Notes under the pieces: generated by a model | The model's database searches: none | Told to the model about the DNA's origin: nothing | Seen by the model: only the letters and a program-made list of their open reading frames with translations | Part shown: in pieces, positions 47,916-56,123 of the stretch | Layout: each line of letters starts with the position of its first letter | Position numbering within the stretch: position 1 is the stretch's first letter | Position numbers and translations under genes: made by a program | Source: a virus | Virus record (IMG/VR): IMGVR_UViG_3300041583_000371 | Location: 18,992-82,991 of that record | Strand: one strand, 5' to 3' | DNA: 64,000 nucleotides

Positions 47916-48444
47916 AAATCTTGTTTCTTGATTGTGATGGGGTCCTTAATGACAGTAACGATATGATGGTGACAGGTGATATTCGACCATACTATGTGCT
48001 AAATTACAAAAAATCGATCATCTTCGTCATATTATCTCAAAAACCGATTGCAAAATTGTGGTATCATCTTCTTGGCGTATCATGGAAGATGGCATAGAAA
48101 CATTAATTCGTCATGACATTCCAGTATTTGACAAAACAGATTCTTTGTCTGGGCCGCGAGGAAACGAAATTCAAGCATGGTTGGATTGTCATCCCGATGT
48201 CACAAATTATACAATTTTAGATGATGATAGCGACATGCTAATTCATCAACGACCACATTTTGTACAGACAGATTCTTCGGTAGGACTGAATGAAGTCTTA
48301 GCTTATCGCGCAATCCAGCGTCTCAATCTACCGATCACACCTTCATTTGACCAATTGTTAGATTCTTTTAACGGCGATGCTAAAACAATCAAGGCAATTC
48401 GTGATTTGTTAAATGAGACTTATCAATATAAAGGGAGCATATAA
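47912..48444 (+). CDS. HAD-family phosphatase-like gene with a frameshift
   Basis: Frame 47912-48097 gives MKILFLDCDGVLNDSND (HAD motif I). The continuation KTDCKIVVSSSWRIMEDG (motif II) and YTILDDDSDMLI (acidic motif) is in the -1 frame, ending at 48444. The frames meet at an A6 run (48008-48013); one more A would restore a ~177-aa protein. It resembles the HAD domain linked to phage RNA-repair proteins, from memory. Either a homopolymer error or a true disruption. Confidence 0.7.
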
Positions 48445-48445
48445 T

Positions 48446-48709
48446 ATGAAAAAAGAATTGCATACACTGCCAGTCGTCGTTCTTGGTGCACAATACCCAC
48501 AGTATTTAATAGATAATGCGATGGAAAAAGTCACAAAAACTTCACCAGAAGAATACATGAAAGCCATTAAAGAATTAGGGCTTGAAATCAAACGATACAA
48601 AGAATGCCTTGAGTTCAAGGGATTTAAGTTGTGTGGTGATGTTACAAGCACTGGATTATATGCAAAAAAGAAGTATTTGTACAATCAAGCCAATACCCAC
48701 AACATCTAA
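48446..48709 (+). CDS. small protein of unknown function (87 aa)
   Basis: ATG 48446, RBS AAAGGGAGC. KKELHTLPVVVLGAQYPQYL, then KAIKELGLEIKRYKECLEFK and a C-terminal Lys/Tyr-rich part. Function unknown. Confidence 0.6.
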   Translation: MKKELHTLPVVVLGAQYPQYLIDNAMEKVTKTSPEEYMKAIKELGLEIKRYKECLEFKGFKLCGDVTSTGLYAKKKYLYNQANTHNI

Positions 48710-48725
48710 ACTTGCAAAATTTGTA

Positions 48726-49202
48726 ATGAAACTAATGGGTTATTTTCCATTAGTTTCTGTAAAGACAAAGATCCTACTTGAATCGAAAGTATATGATTTG
48801 AATATGAAACTTCAAGGTGAATCAGACCGAAACCGCAGTCTACAAAAAGACTATTTGAAATTGATTGACAATATTTCAATTGGAAGTGCGCGCATGAAGG
48901 TAGACATAAATAAAAATAACATAGATACAATGGCAAAATACGTTAGGTTCACCGCAAATATAGAGCCTGTCAGTTATCATTTTATGATCCCAGAAAATGT
49001 GACAAGAATTGATATTGCGGACGAAACACATTATATGATACGAAAAGTCGCACATGAAATTTCAAAAAATATTGCAGACCAATACGAAGAAAATATATAT
49101 CAACTTGCTACCGAAAAGTTTAACGTATTAGCCGAAAGCCCTTTAAGAAGTAGCCAAACACAATTCATAAACGAATTATATACTAGAAAATATGAATGTT
49201 AA
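48726..49202 (+). CDS. protein of unknown function with coiled-coil segment
   Basis: 158 aa from ATG 48726 (upstream frame overlaps the previous gene). Hydrophobic first 20 residues (MKLMGYFPLVSVKTKILLES), a heptad-like stretch to about 50, then an alpha/beta domain (VRFTANIEPVSYHFMIPENV). RBS weak. No family recognised. Confidence 0.6.
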   Translation: MKLMGYFPLVSVKTKILLESKVYDLNMKLQGESDRNRSLQKDYLKLIDNISIGSARMKVDINKNNIDTMAKYVRFTANIEPVSYHFMIPENVTRIDIADETHYMIRKVAHEISKNIADQYEENIYQLATEKFNVLAESPLRSSQTQFINELYTRKYEC

Positions 49203-49213
49203 GGAGTGTAATA

Positions 49214-49375
49214 ATGGAATATGAAAATAAAAATTTTCTACCAGAACCCAATAAAAATACGTTTTCGATAACTTGCGGAAAATGTAAAACGAAATTTGAA
49301 AAAGTTACGAGTTATTATTGCATACATAATGATTGTCCCACGGTTACAAAAGCTGTTTTTAAATATGCAAAATGA
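49214..49375 (+). CDS. small zinc-finger-like protein (53 aa)
   Basis: ITCGKCKTKFEKVTSYYCIH then DCPTVTKAVFKYAK: CxxC and Cx4C pairs suited to one zinc. RBS AAGGAGTG. Ends within the next gene (11-bp overlap). Confidence 0.6.
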   Translation: MEYENKNFLPEPNKNTFSITCGKCKTKFEKVTSYYCIHNDCPTVTKAVFKYAK

Positions 49376-49700
49376 CCTTAGGGAGGCAGTTGAAGACTAC
49401 AAAAAAGATTTTCAATCTGCACTTTGGGATTATGGACATGTAATTGAAGGGTGCTTGGATGAAATAGAGCAATTGGAAAAGTCTTGCTCTGAATGGGCAA
49501 ACGTGTCACAGACAAATTTTCAACTTGCTAAAAGATATGAAGAAACACTTGATAAGATCGCAAAGCCTAGATTTGGATTGCAAAGCATACAAGAAAAACA
49601 TGAAAATAATACGTTGGAATACTACAAAGAGATTTCTGAATATTACCGCGTTATGGCAAATGATATGCAGAAATTAGCAAGAGAGGATATATATACATGA
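49365..49700 (+). CDS. helical protein of unknown function
   Basis: 111 aa from ATG 49365. DLREAVEDYKKDFQSALWDY and LDEIEQLEKSCSEWANVSQT are long amphipathic helices. ATGA overlap with the next gene. Function unknown. Confidence 0.6.
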   Translation: MQNDLREAVEDYKKDFQSALWDYGHVIEGCLDEIEQLEKSCSEWANVSQTNFQLAKRYEETLDKIAKPRFGLQSIQEKHENNTLEYYKEISEYYRVMANDMQKLAREDIYT

Positions 49701-50269
49701 AAATTAACTGGAACCAAAACCCATTATACTCTACTATAGATGTAGACGATAAAGATAGACATATGATTTTATTGTCTTTACAAACGGATAAATATTCTGA
49801 ATTGTTGTGTGATATTGATATGTACATCGAAACCTCCACCAAAAACGCAACGCCTATTGACATGAAATACATAACCAACAAAATTTCTGGTTGGAGTACA
49901 ATTTGTGATATGGAAGTTGATGATGCTGAAGTAGAAAGATGTGTTACTTTCCTACAAGAATCGCACGGCGGAGATTGTACCTGTTGGCCTGCATCATGCA
50001 TGAAATGTTATGCTGAGTCAATGTTAGGCGTCAATACACTTGAAGGCTTGGGTAAGCACTCTGCAAATAAAATTATGGGCGCTTTTAGTAACAATAATAC
50101 AATATCTGACGCAATCAAAATTCTTGAAACAGAGCAGAGTTATACTAAGACCGCTCTTTGGGATATGTTCACACAAGAAGAATATGAAAAACACATCCCT
50201 AGATGGAAAAATGAAAAGGAAATAGCAGCTATTTGGTTAATAAAATACAAAGAAATGCACGGATTTTGA
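49697..50269 (+). CDS. conserved phage protein with Cys cluster
   Basis: 190 aa. A compact Cys-rich signature HGGDCTCWPASCMKCYAE near residue 93-110 could bind a metal; then LGKHSANKIMGAF and a helical C-terminal half. I have seen the GDCTC..SC.KC pattern in other phage unknowns. Function not known. Confidence 0.7.
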   Translation: MKINWNQNPLYSTIDVDDKDRHMILLSLQTDKYSELLCDIDMYIETSTKNATPIDMKYITNKISGWSTICDMEVDDAEVERCVTFLQESHGGDCTCWPASCMKCYAESMLGVNTLEGLGKHSANKIMGAFSNNNTISDAIKILETEQSYTKTALWDMFTQEEYEKHIPRWKNEKEIAAIWLIKYKEMHGF

Positions 50270-50298
50270 TTGACAACAAATCGCTTATGATATATAAC
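50270..50298 (+). promoter_or_regulatory. sigma70-type promoter
   Basis: TTGACA (50270-50275) immediately after a stop codon, 17-bp spacer, TATAAC (50293-50298), 30 bp before the gene at 50328. Confidence 0.8.
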
Positions 50299-50327
50299 AA
50301 TAGAAGGAAAACAAAAGGAATCCTGTT

Positions 50328-50639
50328 ATGAGCGCTTCAAAAATTATCGCACAAAAGATTGTCGACACTGCGGCCAAATACGGATGGAAAGTCATTGTTC
50401 GTGGTTCTATCTTGACCATCACAAAAACCGGAATTGATTCTAAAGATGCTTTTGTTCGTGCTGACATGGAATACTATAGCGTACTTGGAATCTTGCCTTC
50501 TACCAGCCCAGGTAGCATTTGGGGCACTGATGGAGGTGGCATTGGTGCGCTTACAGCAATGAAAAGCGGCGTGTTTACAATGAATAAAAGTGGTGGTTCT
50601 ACTCGTGTGTTGAACGCACTGAAGAAGATCGTTGCTTGA
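50328..50639 (+). CDS. conserved small phage protein
   Basis: 103 aa. KIVDTAAKYGWKVIVRGSIL, then LPSTSPGSIWGTDGGGIGAL and MNKSGGSTRVLNALKKI. A recognisable phage family with a Gly-rich loop; role unknown. Its TGA is inside the next -35 box. Confidence 0.75.
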   Translation: MSASKIIAQKIVDTAAKYGWKVIVRGSILTITKTGIDSKDAFVRADMEYYSVLGILPSTSPGSIWGTDGGGIGALTAMKSGVFTMNKSGGSTRVLNALKKIVA

Positions 50640-50664
50640 CACCGACAAAAAAACATTCTATTGT
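50636..50664 (+). promoter_or_regulatory. sigma70-type promoter overlapping a stop codon
   Basis: TTGACA (50636-50641) containing stop TGA 50637-50639, 17-bp spacer, TATTGT (50659-50664), 28 bp before ATG 50692. Confidence 0.7.
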
Positions 50665-50691
50665 GATTATGGAAACAAAAGGAATCCTGAC

Positions 50692-50895
50692 ATGACATAT
50701 GACATTTACGCAATGTATCCAGAAGCCTCTTATCTTGTATGTTCCAGTAATAATTCTTCGCATGGTGAAGCAATGGCTGATAAAATTTTGAATACATTAA
50801 ATGAAAAACCTTTGGGTGTTGCGACACTGACTCGGGGCTTGCATAACATCAAAGGTAAAGTTCTGCAAGTATCGGATATTATGAACAAAAAATAA
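50692..50895 (+). CDS. small protein of unknown function (67 aa)
   Basis: ATG 50692 with RBS AAAAGGAATCCTGAC. TYDIYAMYPEASYLVCSSNN then ADKILNTLNEKPLG. Alpha/beta. Function unknown. Confidence 0.6.
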   Translation: MTYDIYAMYPEASYLVCSSNNSSHGEAMADKILNTLNEKPLGVATLTRGLHNIKGKVLQVSDIMNKK

Positions 50896-50917
50896 TTTAG
50901 AATGGGAATATTTAAAT

Positions 50918-52098
50918 ATGAGTAGACTACCAAAAAATCCAGACCCCTTTGATTTAAGGGGCTGTTACATTGCAGGTGGCACAATTTTGTCATTGGCGAC
51001 AAAATCAGATATTAATGACTATGACGTTTGTCCAAAAAATGCCGAGGGTTTTAGTAATGCTATTGATAAACTATTGGATAGTGGTTGTTTTGTCGTAAAA
51101 GTATCTGACAGAGCAATTACATTTAAGTGCAACACCGAAAAAATAGCAAAGGCGAACGAGCAATCATACAGGTTGTGACGTATGATTACTTCGATACCGC
51201 AGAAAAGATTTTTGATAATTTTGACTTTACTGTTTGTATGGGCGCGTTTGATTGCGACACGAGCAGCTATACTCTACATCAAGATTTCTATCCAGATATT
51301 GCAACAAAGACACTTCGTTTTAACCACAAAACAAAATATCCTTTGAATAGTCTTCTGCGCGTGAGTAAGTATAACCACAAGGGATTCTTCATGAGCAAGC
51401 CTGAATATGTCAAGATGGCACTTGCTATTGCAAAAGAAGGTATGCCCTCATCTTGGGAAGAGCTCGAAGATCAGATTGGCGGCAGTTATGGTCGTGAAAT
51501 TGGATTGACCCGTGATGGTTTAGAATATAGTTTTGAAAATATGATTATGGTTCTTAGCGATATGGTATTTGACTTTGAAAATTATATCAATGCTGAAGAC
51601 AAAGAATACGACAAACTCAGCGCAGATGATATTATCAATTTTTACGTCAAAACCAAAAAAGTAAGATTTTTCGAAATTGAACAGAAAGAAGATTACTTGA
51701 ATGTTCGGAAAAAGCTACGATATACATTAGATGAAAACAACTGTGTACTAGGCGAAATGGATGGTAGGCTAATAAAAGAGTTTGGGATGCCAACACACTT
51801 TGTAGATGTTTCAACTGAAAGGCTGTGCGCTTTCATCATATTGAAAGATAATGAGCAAAGTATTCTAAGAACAAATGACTATAAAAGTCCCGATTATGCT
51901 ATCGGACATGAGACAATATTCTCAACTAACTTGCAAAAAACACAAATAACGGCAAACAGAAATGCAACTACACAAAAAAGCAGAGTCTTTGTAGCATCTT
52001 TTAATGCATATGATGTGGTCAGAGTATATGACAATATAGTAAATGTCTCAAAAGTAAAAGTCGATACTGAAGTCGTCACCCCAACTGATAATAAATAA
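50918..52098 (+). CDS. nucleotidyltransferase-like protein, frameshifted
   Basis: Frame 50918-51178: GCYIAGGTILSLATKSDIND then YDVCPKN, the G-G-T ... D-x-D layout of a nucleotidyltransferase fold. The -1 frame continues the same domain (ERAIIQVVTYDYFDTAEKIF, DNFDFTVCMGAFD) to TAA 52098. Frames meet at an A6 run (51138-51143); one extra A restores a ~393-aa protein. The C-terminal ~150 residues are a second domain. Such phage NTase-like proteins lack a proven substrate. Confidence 0.7.
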
Positions 52099-52113
52099 AG
52101 GAACCCTACAAAA

Positions 52114-52275
52114 ATGGCAACTAAGCAGCAATACGCAACATGGGCATTGAAACTATCAGAAGGTGAGGATGATTTTGTCGATGAGCTATATGAATCTTTA
52201 ATCGAAGATGGATATGTTGATTATCGTAATAAGTTGATCGTAACAGATCAAGATGATGATGATATGGAAGATTGA
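52114..52275 (+). CDS. small protein, paralogue of the gene at 45911
   Basis: 53 aa: MATKQQYATWALKLSEGEDD, ESLIEDGYVDYRNKLIV, acidic tail. RBS AAAGGAACCCTAC. Function unknown. Confidence 0.6.
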   Translation: MATKQQYATWALKLSEGEDDFVDELYESLIEDGYVDYRNKLIVTDQDDDDMED

Positions 52276-52277
52276 AA

Positions 52278-52496
52278 TTGTCACATGACTTTGAAATTGG
52301 AAGTTATGAGTATATCGGAAGTAGCATAGGAAACGCATATTTTAGTGGCGTTTCCTATGCGCAATTATGGGATTGTATACTTATGGCACAAAACCGCGAA
52401 GAATTAGATGCCGCAGTTGATATCACCATAAAAATGAACAATATATATGTGGGAAGGCAAAATGATAGAATTTTACCAAAAAAATATAAAAAATGA
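52278..52496 (+). CDS. small protein with internal hairpin (about 72 aa)
   Basis: TTG start at 52278 (GGAAG seven bases before) or 52272. SHDFEIGSYEYIGSSIGNAY and EELDAAVDITIKMNN. The coding sequence contains a perfect 13-bp inverted repeat at 52324-52360. Overlaps the next gene. Function unknown. Confidence 0.5.
   Translation: MSHDFEIGSYEYIGSSIGNAYFSGVSYAQLWDCILMAQNREELDAAVDITIKMNNIYVGRQNDRILPKKYKK
52324..52360 (+). repeat. 13-bp perfect inverted repeat inside a gene
   Basis: GCATAGGAAACGC (52324-52336) and GCGTTTCCTATGC (52348-52360), 11-base loop, within the coding region of the 52278 gene. Strong hairpin potential in mRNA. Confidence 0.9.
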
Positions 52497-52887
52497 ACCT
52501 TGGCTGTTTACACAAGAGCAGGTCGCCACAATCGAAAAAACAAAAAAAGCAAAATATGTATGTGACACCGAACAAAAAAATAACACAGTGGCAGTATTCT
52601 ATGGGGAATCAGCACACCCCGTTTCTGGGAGTCGTTACTTCGCACTATATTATACGCAGATAGATGGGAATTTAATGATAACAGATGGTTCTTTCATAGA
52701 ATCACAAGAAATTGCTGGCGTAGTTGCTGAAAATGGTGACATCATTTATTCGAGATTTCGCCATGATTATAGGGAAAGTAAAGATGGTAGTGTGATGGTA
52801 GACGGCGGAAGGAGCTACTTGAGGACAAATACCAAAAACACAATTAGGCTATACGTGAAAGATGGCCTCTTGACATATGATGAATAA
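52462..52887 (+). CDS. beta-rich protein of unknown function
   Basis: 141 aa from ATG 52462, RBS GGGAAGGCAAA. Many beta strands: AVFYGESAHPVSGSRYFALY, YTQIDGNLMITDGSFIESQE. No signal peptide. Function unknown. Confidence 0.65.
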   Translation: MIEFYQKNIKNEPWLFTQEQVATIEKTKKAKYVCDTEQKNNTVAVFYGESAHPVSGSRYFALYYTQIDGNLMITDGSFIESQEIAGVVAENGDIIYSRFRHDYRESKDGSVMVDGGRSYLRTNTKNTIRLYVKDGLLTYDE

Positions 52888-52929
52888 AAGGGTATGTTAA
52901 ATAATAAATAAAATAACAAAGTAAGAAAA

Positions 52930-53241
52930 ATGGCAAAAAAAAGATTCGACATGATCGCAATTATATATGATAAGCGCGGTCGTGTAATTTCGGTTGGAAA
53001 AAATTCTTATTTCAAAACCCACCCATTGCAACACAAACACTCTAATATTGTAGGACTACCAGATAAGCAATTCCTACATGCTGAAATACATGCTATCAGT
53101 CTATGTCGAAATATAAAAAAAGCACATAAAATTGTTGTTATGCGCTTTGATACACAAGGCAACCCTAAAAATGCTAAACCATGTCCGGTATGTCAAAATG
53201 CCATTGAATCTGTCGGAATCAAAATAATAGAGCACACCTAA
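52930..53241 (+). CDS. cytidine/deoxycytidylate deaminase-like protein
   Basis: 103 aa. Zinc site motifs HAEIHAI (about 57-63, with catalytic Glu) and PCPVCQNAIE (about 85). Small stand-alone deaminase fold with substrate segment MIAIIYDKRGRVISVGKNSY. Could deaminate a free (d)C nucleotide or a modified base; the substrate is not evident. Fits with the other nucleotide-pool genes. Confidence 0.85.
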   Translation: MAKKRFDMIAIIYDKRGRVISVGKNSYFKTHPLQHKHSNIVGLPDKQFLHAEIHAISLCRNIKKAHKIVVMRFDTQGNPKNAKPCPVCQNAIESVGIKIIEHT

Positions 53242-53253
53242 AAGGAAAAAATA

Positions 53254-53337
53254 ATGTTCAAACTATACATGATATTTGTCAATATCTGCCCATCACATAT
53301 CGCATCATCTATATTTTTCGCAACTTATATTTTATAA
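53254..53337 (+). CDS. very small hydrophobic peptide (27 aa)
   Basis: MFKLYMIFVNICPSHIASSI then FFATYIL, good RBS AAAAGGAAAAAATA. Its stop overlaps the late box at 53333. Might be a real membrane peptide or a fortuitous frame. Confidence 0.35.
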   Translation: MFKLYMIFVNICPSHIASSIFFATYIL

Positions 53338-53340
53338 ATA
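53333..53340 (+). promoter_or_regulatory. T4-type late promoter box TATAAATA
   Basis: Perfect box, followed by a GGGGGAG Shine-Dalgarno and ATG 53366. Confidence 0.6.
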
Positions 53341-53365
53341 TACCCATATAGGGGGAGATAAATAT

Positions 53366-53608
53366 ATGGATAAGTTTTATAAGTATTTAAAAAGAATAGG
53401 TATAGCACTGTCTATACTTTTAAACGTATTATTAGGTGGGTATATTAATCAAACGTTTAGCGCAAGAAATTATGGATGGCATTTAAAAAACAAGCCAAAC
53501 CTTGTTATGGTTTTAGATTTTGTGTTTGATAAAGTTTTTAATGACCGATCACATTGCATGAAAGCTTGGAGTTATTGGTTAACCAGAAGGAAATTGATTT
53601 GTGATTAA
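53366..53608 (+). CDS. small phage membrane protein
   Basis: 80 aa from ATG 53366, strong RBS GGGGGAGATAAATAT. GIALSILLNVLLGGYINQTF is a membrane helix; then SARNYGWHLKNKPNLVMVLD and CMKAWSYWLTRRKL. I recognise the family from many phage genomes (the FSARN motif and ILLNVLLGG helix). Function unknown. Confidence 0.75.
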   Translation: MDKFYKYLKRIGIALSILLNVLLGGYINQTFSARNYGWHLKNKPNLVMVLDFVFDKVFNDRSHCMKAWSYWLTRRKLICD

Positions 53609-53852
53609 AATATATGGTAATGAACGTTGTGTGTGGTGTATAAAAGCAAAAAATATGGTGAAGAATTACAACATCAAATACGAATGGTTGAATACAGATG
53701 AAAGTGAAGTAATAGCAGAGCTAAAAAACTTGCTACCAGAAGCCAAAAAAATACCACAAATATGGTGGTATGATAGGTATATTGGTGGATATGACGAACT
53801 TGCAAGTGAAATAGAAAACACTGTAGGTGGTCATGGTGAAGGCAAAATTTGA
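53601..53852 (+). CDS. glutaredoxin
   Basis: 83 aa, GTG start overlapping the previous gene. CVWC active site (about residues 10-13), then KKIPQIWWYDRYIGGYDEL with the cis-proline TxxP-type element. A CxxC glutaredoxin of this type is the expected reductant for the ribonucleotide reductase at 15622-20449. Confidence 0.92.
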   Translation: MIKIYGNERCVWCIKAKNMVKNYNIKYEWLNTDESEVIAELKNLLPEAKKIPQIWWYDRYIGGYDELASEIENTVGGHGEGKI

Positions 53853-53891
53853 AGGCAAAATGACTGCTATGAAACACGATTAATTAATATT

Positions 53892-54080
53892 ATGTCGAAA
53901 AGTGATGCTACTTTGGTGGCATCACTAATATTTGACATGTACCAAAACAATATCAACTTAATTGATGTTTTTGAAATGACAGATTATCTTGAATTGAAGC
54001 TAAATTCTGATATGGACAAAGTTCAATTTTATATGAATGTGTTGACTGGCATTCATCCGGATATGAGGTTGTCTAAGTAA
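53892..54080 (+). CDS. small helical protein (62 aa)
   Basis: MSKSDATLVASLIFDMYQNN then DVFEMTDYLELKLNSDMDKV. All-helical. RBS not obvious. Function unknown. Confidence 0.5.
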   Translation: MSKSDATLVASLIFDMYQNNINLIDVFEMTDYLELKLNSDMDKVQFYMNVLTGIHPDMRLSK

Positions 54081-54116
54081 ATAATAATAAATACTTCCAA
54101 ATAGGAGGTATCAATT

Positions 54117-54674
54117 ATGATAATATGCGGAATAGATTACAGTTTGACAAGCCCAGCAATATGCGTACATGAAGGCGACACTTGGAATCCAGAAAGTTGC
54201 ACATTTCATTATATAGTAAACTCACAAAAAAAGGTGTTCAATACCGAAAAATTTAAAGGTGTTGTGTACCCAGATTACAACTGCGAAGCCCAAAGGTATG
54301 ATAACTTATCTTCTTGGTCTACAAGAATACTGACAGATTGTGGGGCTACCCGTACTTTCATAGAAGGGTATTCATATAACTCAGTCGGAAAGGTTTTCCA
54401 AATTTCAGAAAACACTGGCGTACTTAAATACAGCCTTTGGAAAAAAAACTTAAAATACTTTGTTTTCGCACCAACTGCCATCAAAAAATTTGCCACCACA
54501 AAAGGCAACGCAAATAAAGAGATGATGTATGCTTGCTTTCTTGAAGAGACAATGATAGACATAAGAAAGGAACTTGAAATAAAAAGCTTGAAGCAATGGA
54601 ACCCTTTATCTGACATAGTAGATTCTTACTATATCGCTAAGATGGGGTTTGAAAATACATTGACAATTGATTAA
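54117..54674 (+). CDS. RuvC-like Holliday junction resolvase
   Basis: 185 aa, RBS AATAGGAGGTATCA. RNase H-like fold with acidic residues: IICGIDYSLTSPA (first Asp), TFIEGYSYNSVGK (Glu), KGNANKEMM and DIVDSYYIAK (last Asp). The order fits the RuvC/phage resolvase superfamily and suggests cleavage of recombination intermediates before packaging, a job done in T4 by the unrelated gp49. Confidence 0.85.
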   Translation: MIICGIDYSLTSPAICVHEGDTWNPESCTFHYIVNSQKKVFNTEKFKGVVYPDYNCEAQRYDNLSSWSTRILTDCGATRTFIEGYSYNSVGKVFQISENTGVLKYSLWKKNLKYFVFAPTAIKKFATTKGNANKEMMYACFLEETMIDIRKELEIKSLKQWNPLSDIVDSYYIAKMGFENTLTID

Positions 54675-54727
54675 AAATACTATATACTATATACTACTAT
54701 AATGGTTAAGTGAATGGAGTTATGTCG

Positions 54728-54940
54728 ATGTTGATTGAAAGAAAAAGTGCTATTAGTGGTACAGTACGAAAAAAAGATATTCCCGTAAATCCAGAAGATT
54801 ATATGTCTTGGAAACTAGGATATGGTTCTATTGATGATCTGATGCCCTACCTCAGCAATGAGGATTCAGAATTTATTTTGTCTGGCATTGTCAAAGAAGA
54901 ATGGAATGATTTTATAACTAGAGAAATGGCTACTGTATAA
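54728..54940 (+). CDS. small protein of unknown function (70 aa)
   Basis: ATG 54728 with GGAG eight bases before (two upstream starts in frame are less well placed). LIERKSAISGTVRKKDIPVN, then SNEDSEFILSGIVKEEWNDF. TAATG-like overlap with the kinase gene. Confidence 0.6.
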   Translation: MLIERKSAISGTVRKKDIPVNPEDYMSWKLGYGSIDDLMPYLSNEDSEFILSGIVKEEWNDFITREMATV

Positions 54941-55581
54941 TGATTATCATCTTCAATGGTCCACCTGGGAGCGGTAAAGACAAGTGCTGCGAACACATAG
55001 AAGAAAAAGGATTTATCCACTTATCTTTCAAAAAAATGCTCTTTGAGAAAACAATAGAGTATTATGGTGTAGATACAGGCTGGTTCTTAGATGAATATAA
55101 CAATCGCGAAATCAAGGAAAGAAAAGAAAATGCTTTAGGTGGATTTTCGAGGCGCGAAGCTATGATTCATGTAAGTGAGAATGTTCTAAAACCAGAATAT
55201 GGTAAAGATTTCTTTGGTATAGAAGCAGCAAAACTGTTAGAAGATGGACTAGATTATTGTTTTAGTGATGGTGGGTTCGCAGAAGAAATACGACCTGTTA
55301 TAAATAAGTGTGGTGCAGATAATATTTGTATAATCCAGCTCACAAGAGATGGCTGTGATTTTTCATCTGATTCAAGAAAATACATTAACGGAAATTTGAT
55401 AGAAAGTTTTGTATTAGGTAAAGCAACCACCATATCAAAATCACACATACTACCCGAAGAGTTTTCAGTAAAAACTTACAGGGTACACAATAACGGGAAT
55501 ATCAAAGAACTATATGGGGCAATCGAACAAATTTGCGAAAAAGAAAGAAGGGGAGCGGGTTCTTATAGAGAACCCCTATGA
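54940..55581 (+). CDS. deoxynucleoside monophosphate kinase-like P-loop protein
   Basis: 213 aa. Walker A FNGPPGSGKDKCCEH (5-19), GFSRREAMIHVSE, YCFSDGGFAEEIRPV (Walker B-like) and IQLTRDGCDFSSDSRKYI (LID-like). This order matches phage dNMP kinases such as T4 gp1. It converts dNMPs to dNDPs, including products of the ThyA/DHFR pathway. It overlaps the next gene by 68 bp, unusually long. Confidence 0.85.
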   Translation: MIIIFNGPPGSGKDKCCEHIEEKGFIHLSFKKMLFEKTIEYYGVDTGWFLDEYNNREIKERKENALGGFSRREAMIHVSENVLKPEYGKDFFGIEAAKLLEDGLDYCFSDGGFAEEIRPVINKCGADNICIIQLTRDGCDFSSDSRKYINGNLIESFVLGKATTISKSHILPEEFSVKTYRVHNNGNIKELYGAIEQICEKERRGAGSYREPL

Positions 55582-55753
55582 TGTTGAATCAGTTTTTGAA
55601 TCTTTAGAAATCGCAGGTAGATATGAAAAAGAATTGATATACATGGATAGGCTAATAGCAAATCTAAGAATTGATTCGGACTGCGATCTAATAAACTTGA
55701 ATTTTAAGATACTAAGTGACTTGGGATTAATTACGATAAAACCAAAAAAATAA
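55514..55753 (+). CDS. small protein of unknown function (79 aa)
   Basis: MGQSNKFAKKKEGERVLIEN, then FESLEIAGRYEKELIYMDRL. Basic start, helical. The start lies deep inside the kinase gene; a shorter form is possible because GGGGAG lies about 30 bp inside. Function unknown. Confidence 0.55.
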   Translation: MGQSNKFAKKKEGERVLIENPYDVESVFESLEIAGRYEKELIYMDRLIANLRIDSDCDLINLNFKILSDLGLITIKPKK

Positions 55754-55776
55754 ATAATGAAATAGGAGTTATAATA

Positions 55777-55986
55777 ATGGCTAACAAATCTTCTGGAAAT
55801 AAGTACACCTCTAAAGGTGAGCGCAACAACGTATCTAAGTCAACACTTTTGGCTATTAAAAATGACCGCGCGGCATTTGAACAAAATGTAAATATCCAAA
55901 CAGCTTATTGGAAAGGCCAAAATCCTTGGGTTACAATTGACAATCCCAATAAAAGTGAAACTAATAAGCTAAAAGTCCGTGTCTGA
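55777..55986 (+). CDS. small conserved basic protein (69 aa)
   Basis: MANKSSGNKYTSKGERNNVS, then NQ/NPWVTIDNPNKSETNKLK. RBS ATAGGAGTTATAATA. Basic and disorder-prone; a small family seen in related phages. Followed by the 137-bp space with the 30-bp palindrome. Confidence 0.65.
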   Translation: MANKSSGNKYTSKGERNNVSKSTLLAIKNDRAAFEQNVNIQTAYWKGQNPWVTIDNPNKSETNKLKVRV

Positions 55987-56060
55987 GCAAATGATCTTTG
56001 GGGCAACGCAAAAGTAAGACTGAAAAATTCATACAGCATGAAATCTGCGAGCTGATTTAA

Positions 56061-56090
56061 CGCGCAATGTGCAATATTGCACATTGCGCG
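56061..56090 (+). repeat. 30-bp perfect palindrome in an intergenic space
   Basis: Left arm CGCGCAATGTGCAAT (56061-56075), right arm ATTGCACATTGCGCG (56076-56090), no spacer, every base matched. It lies between genes at 55986 and 56124, is GC-richer than its surroundings, and nothing like it was seen elsewhere in the window. Likely a protein-binding site or cruciform element. Confidence 0.9.
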
Positions 56091-56123
56091 AAATGCCAAT
56101 AAGCAGCAAAGAAAGATCAATAA

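Noticed and set aside
53832-53882. 16-codon open frame after glutaredoxin
   Set aside because: Too short and made largely by a repeated GGCAAAAT string; no evidence of translation.
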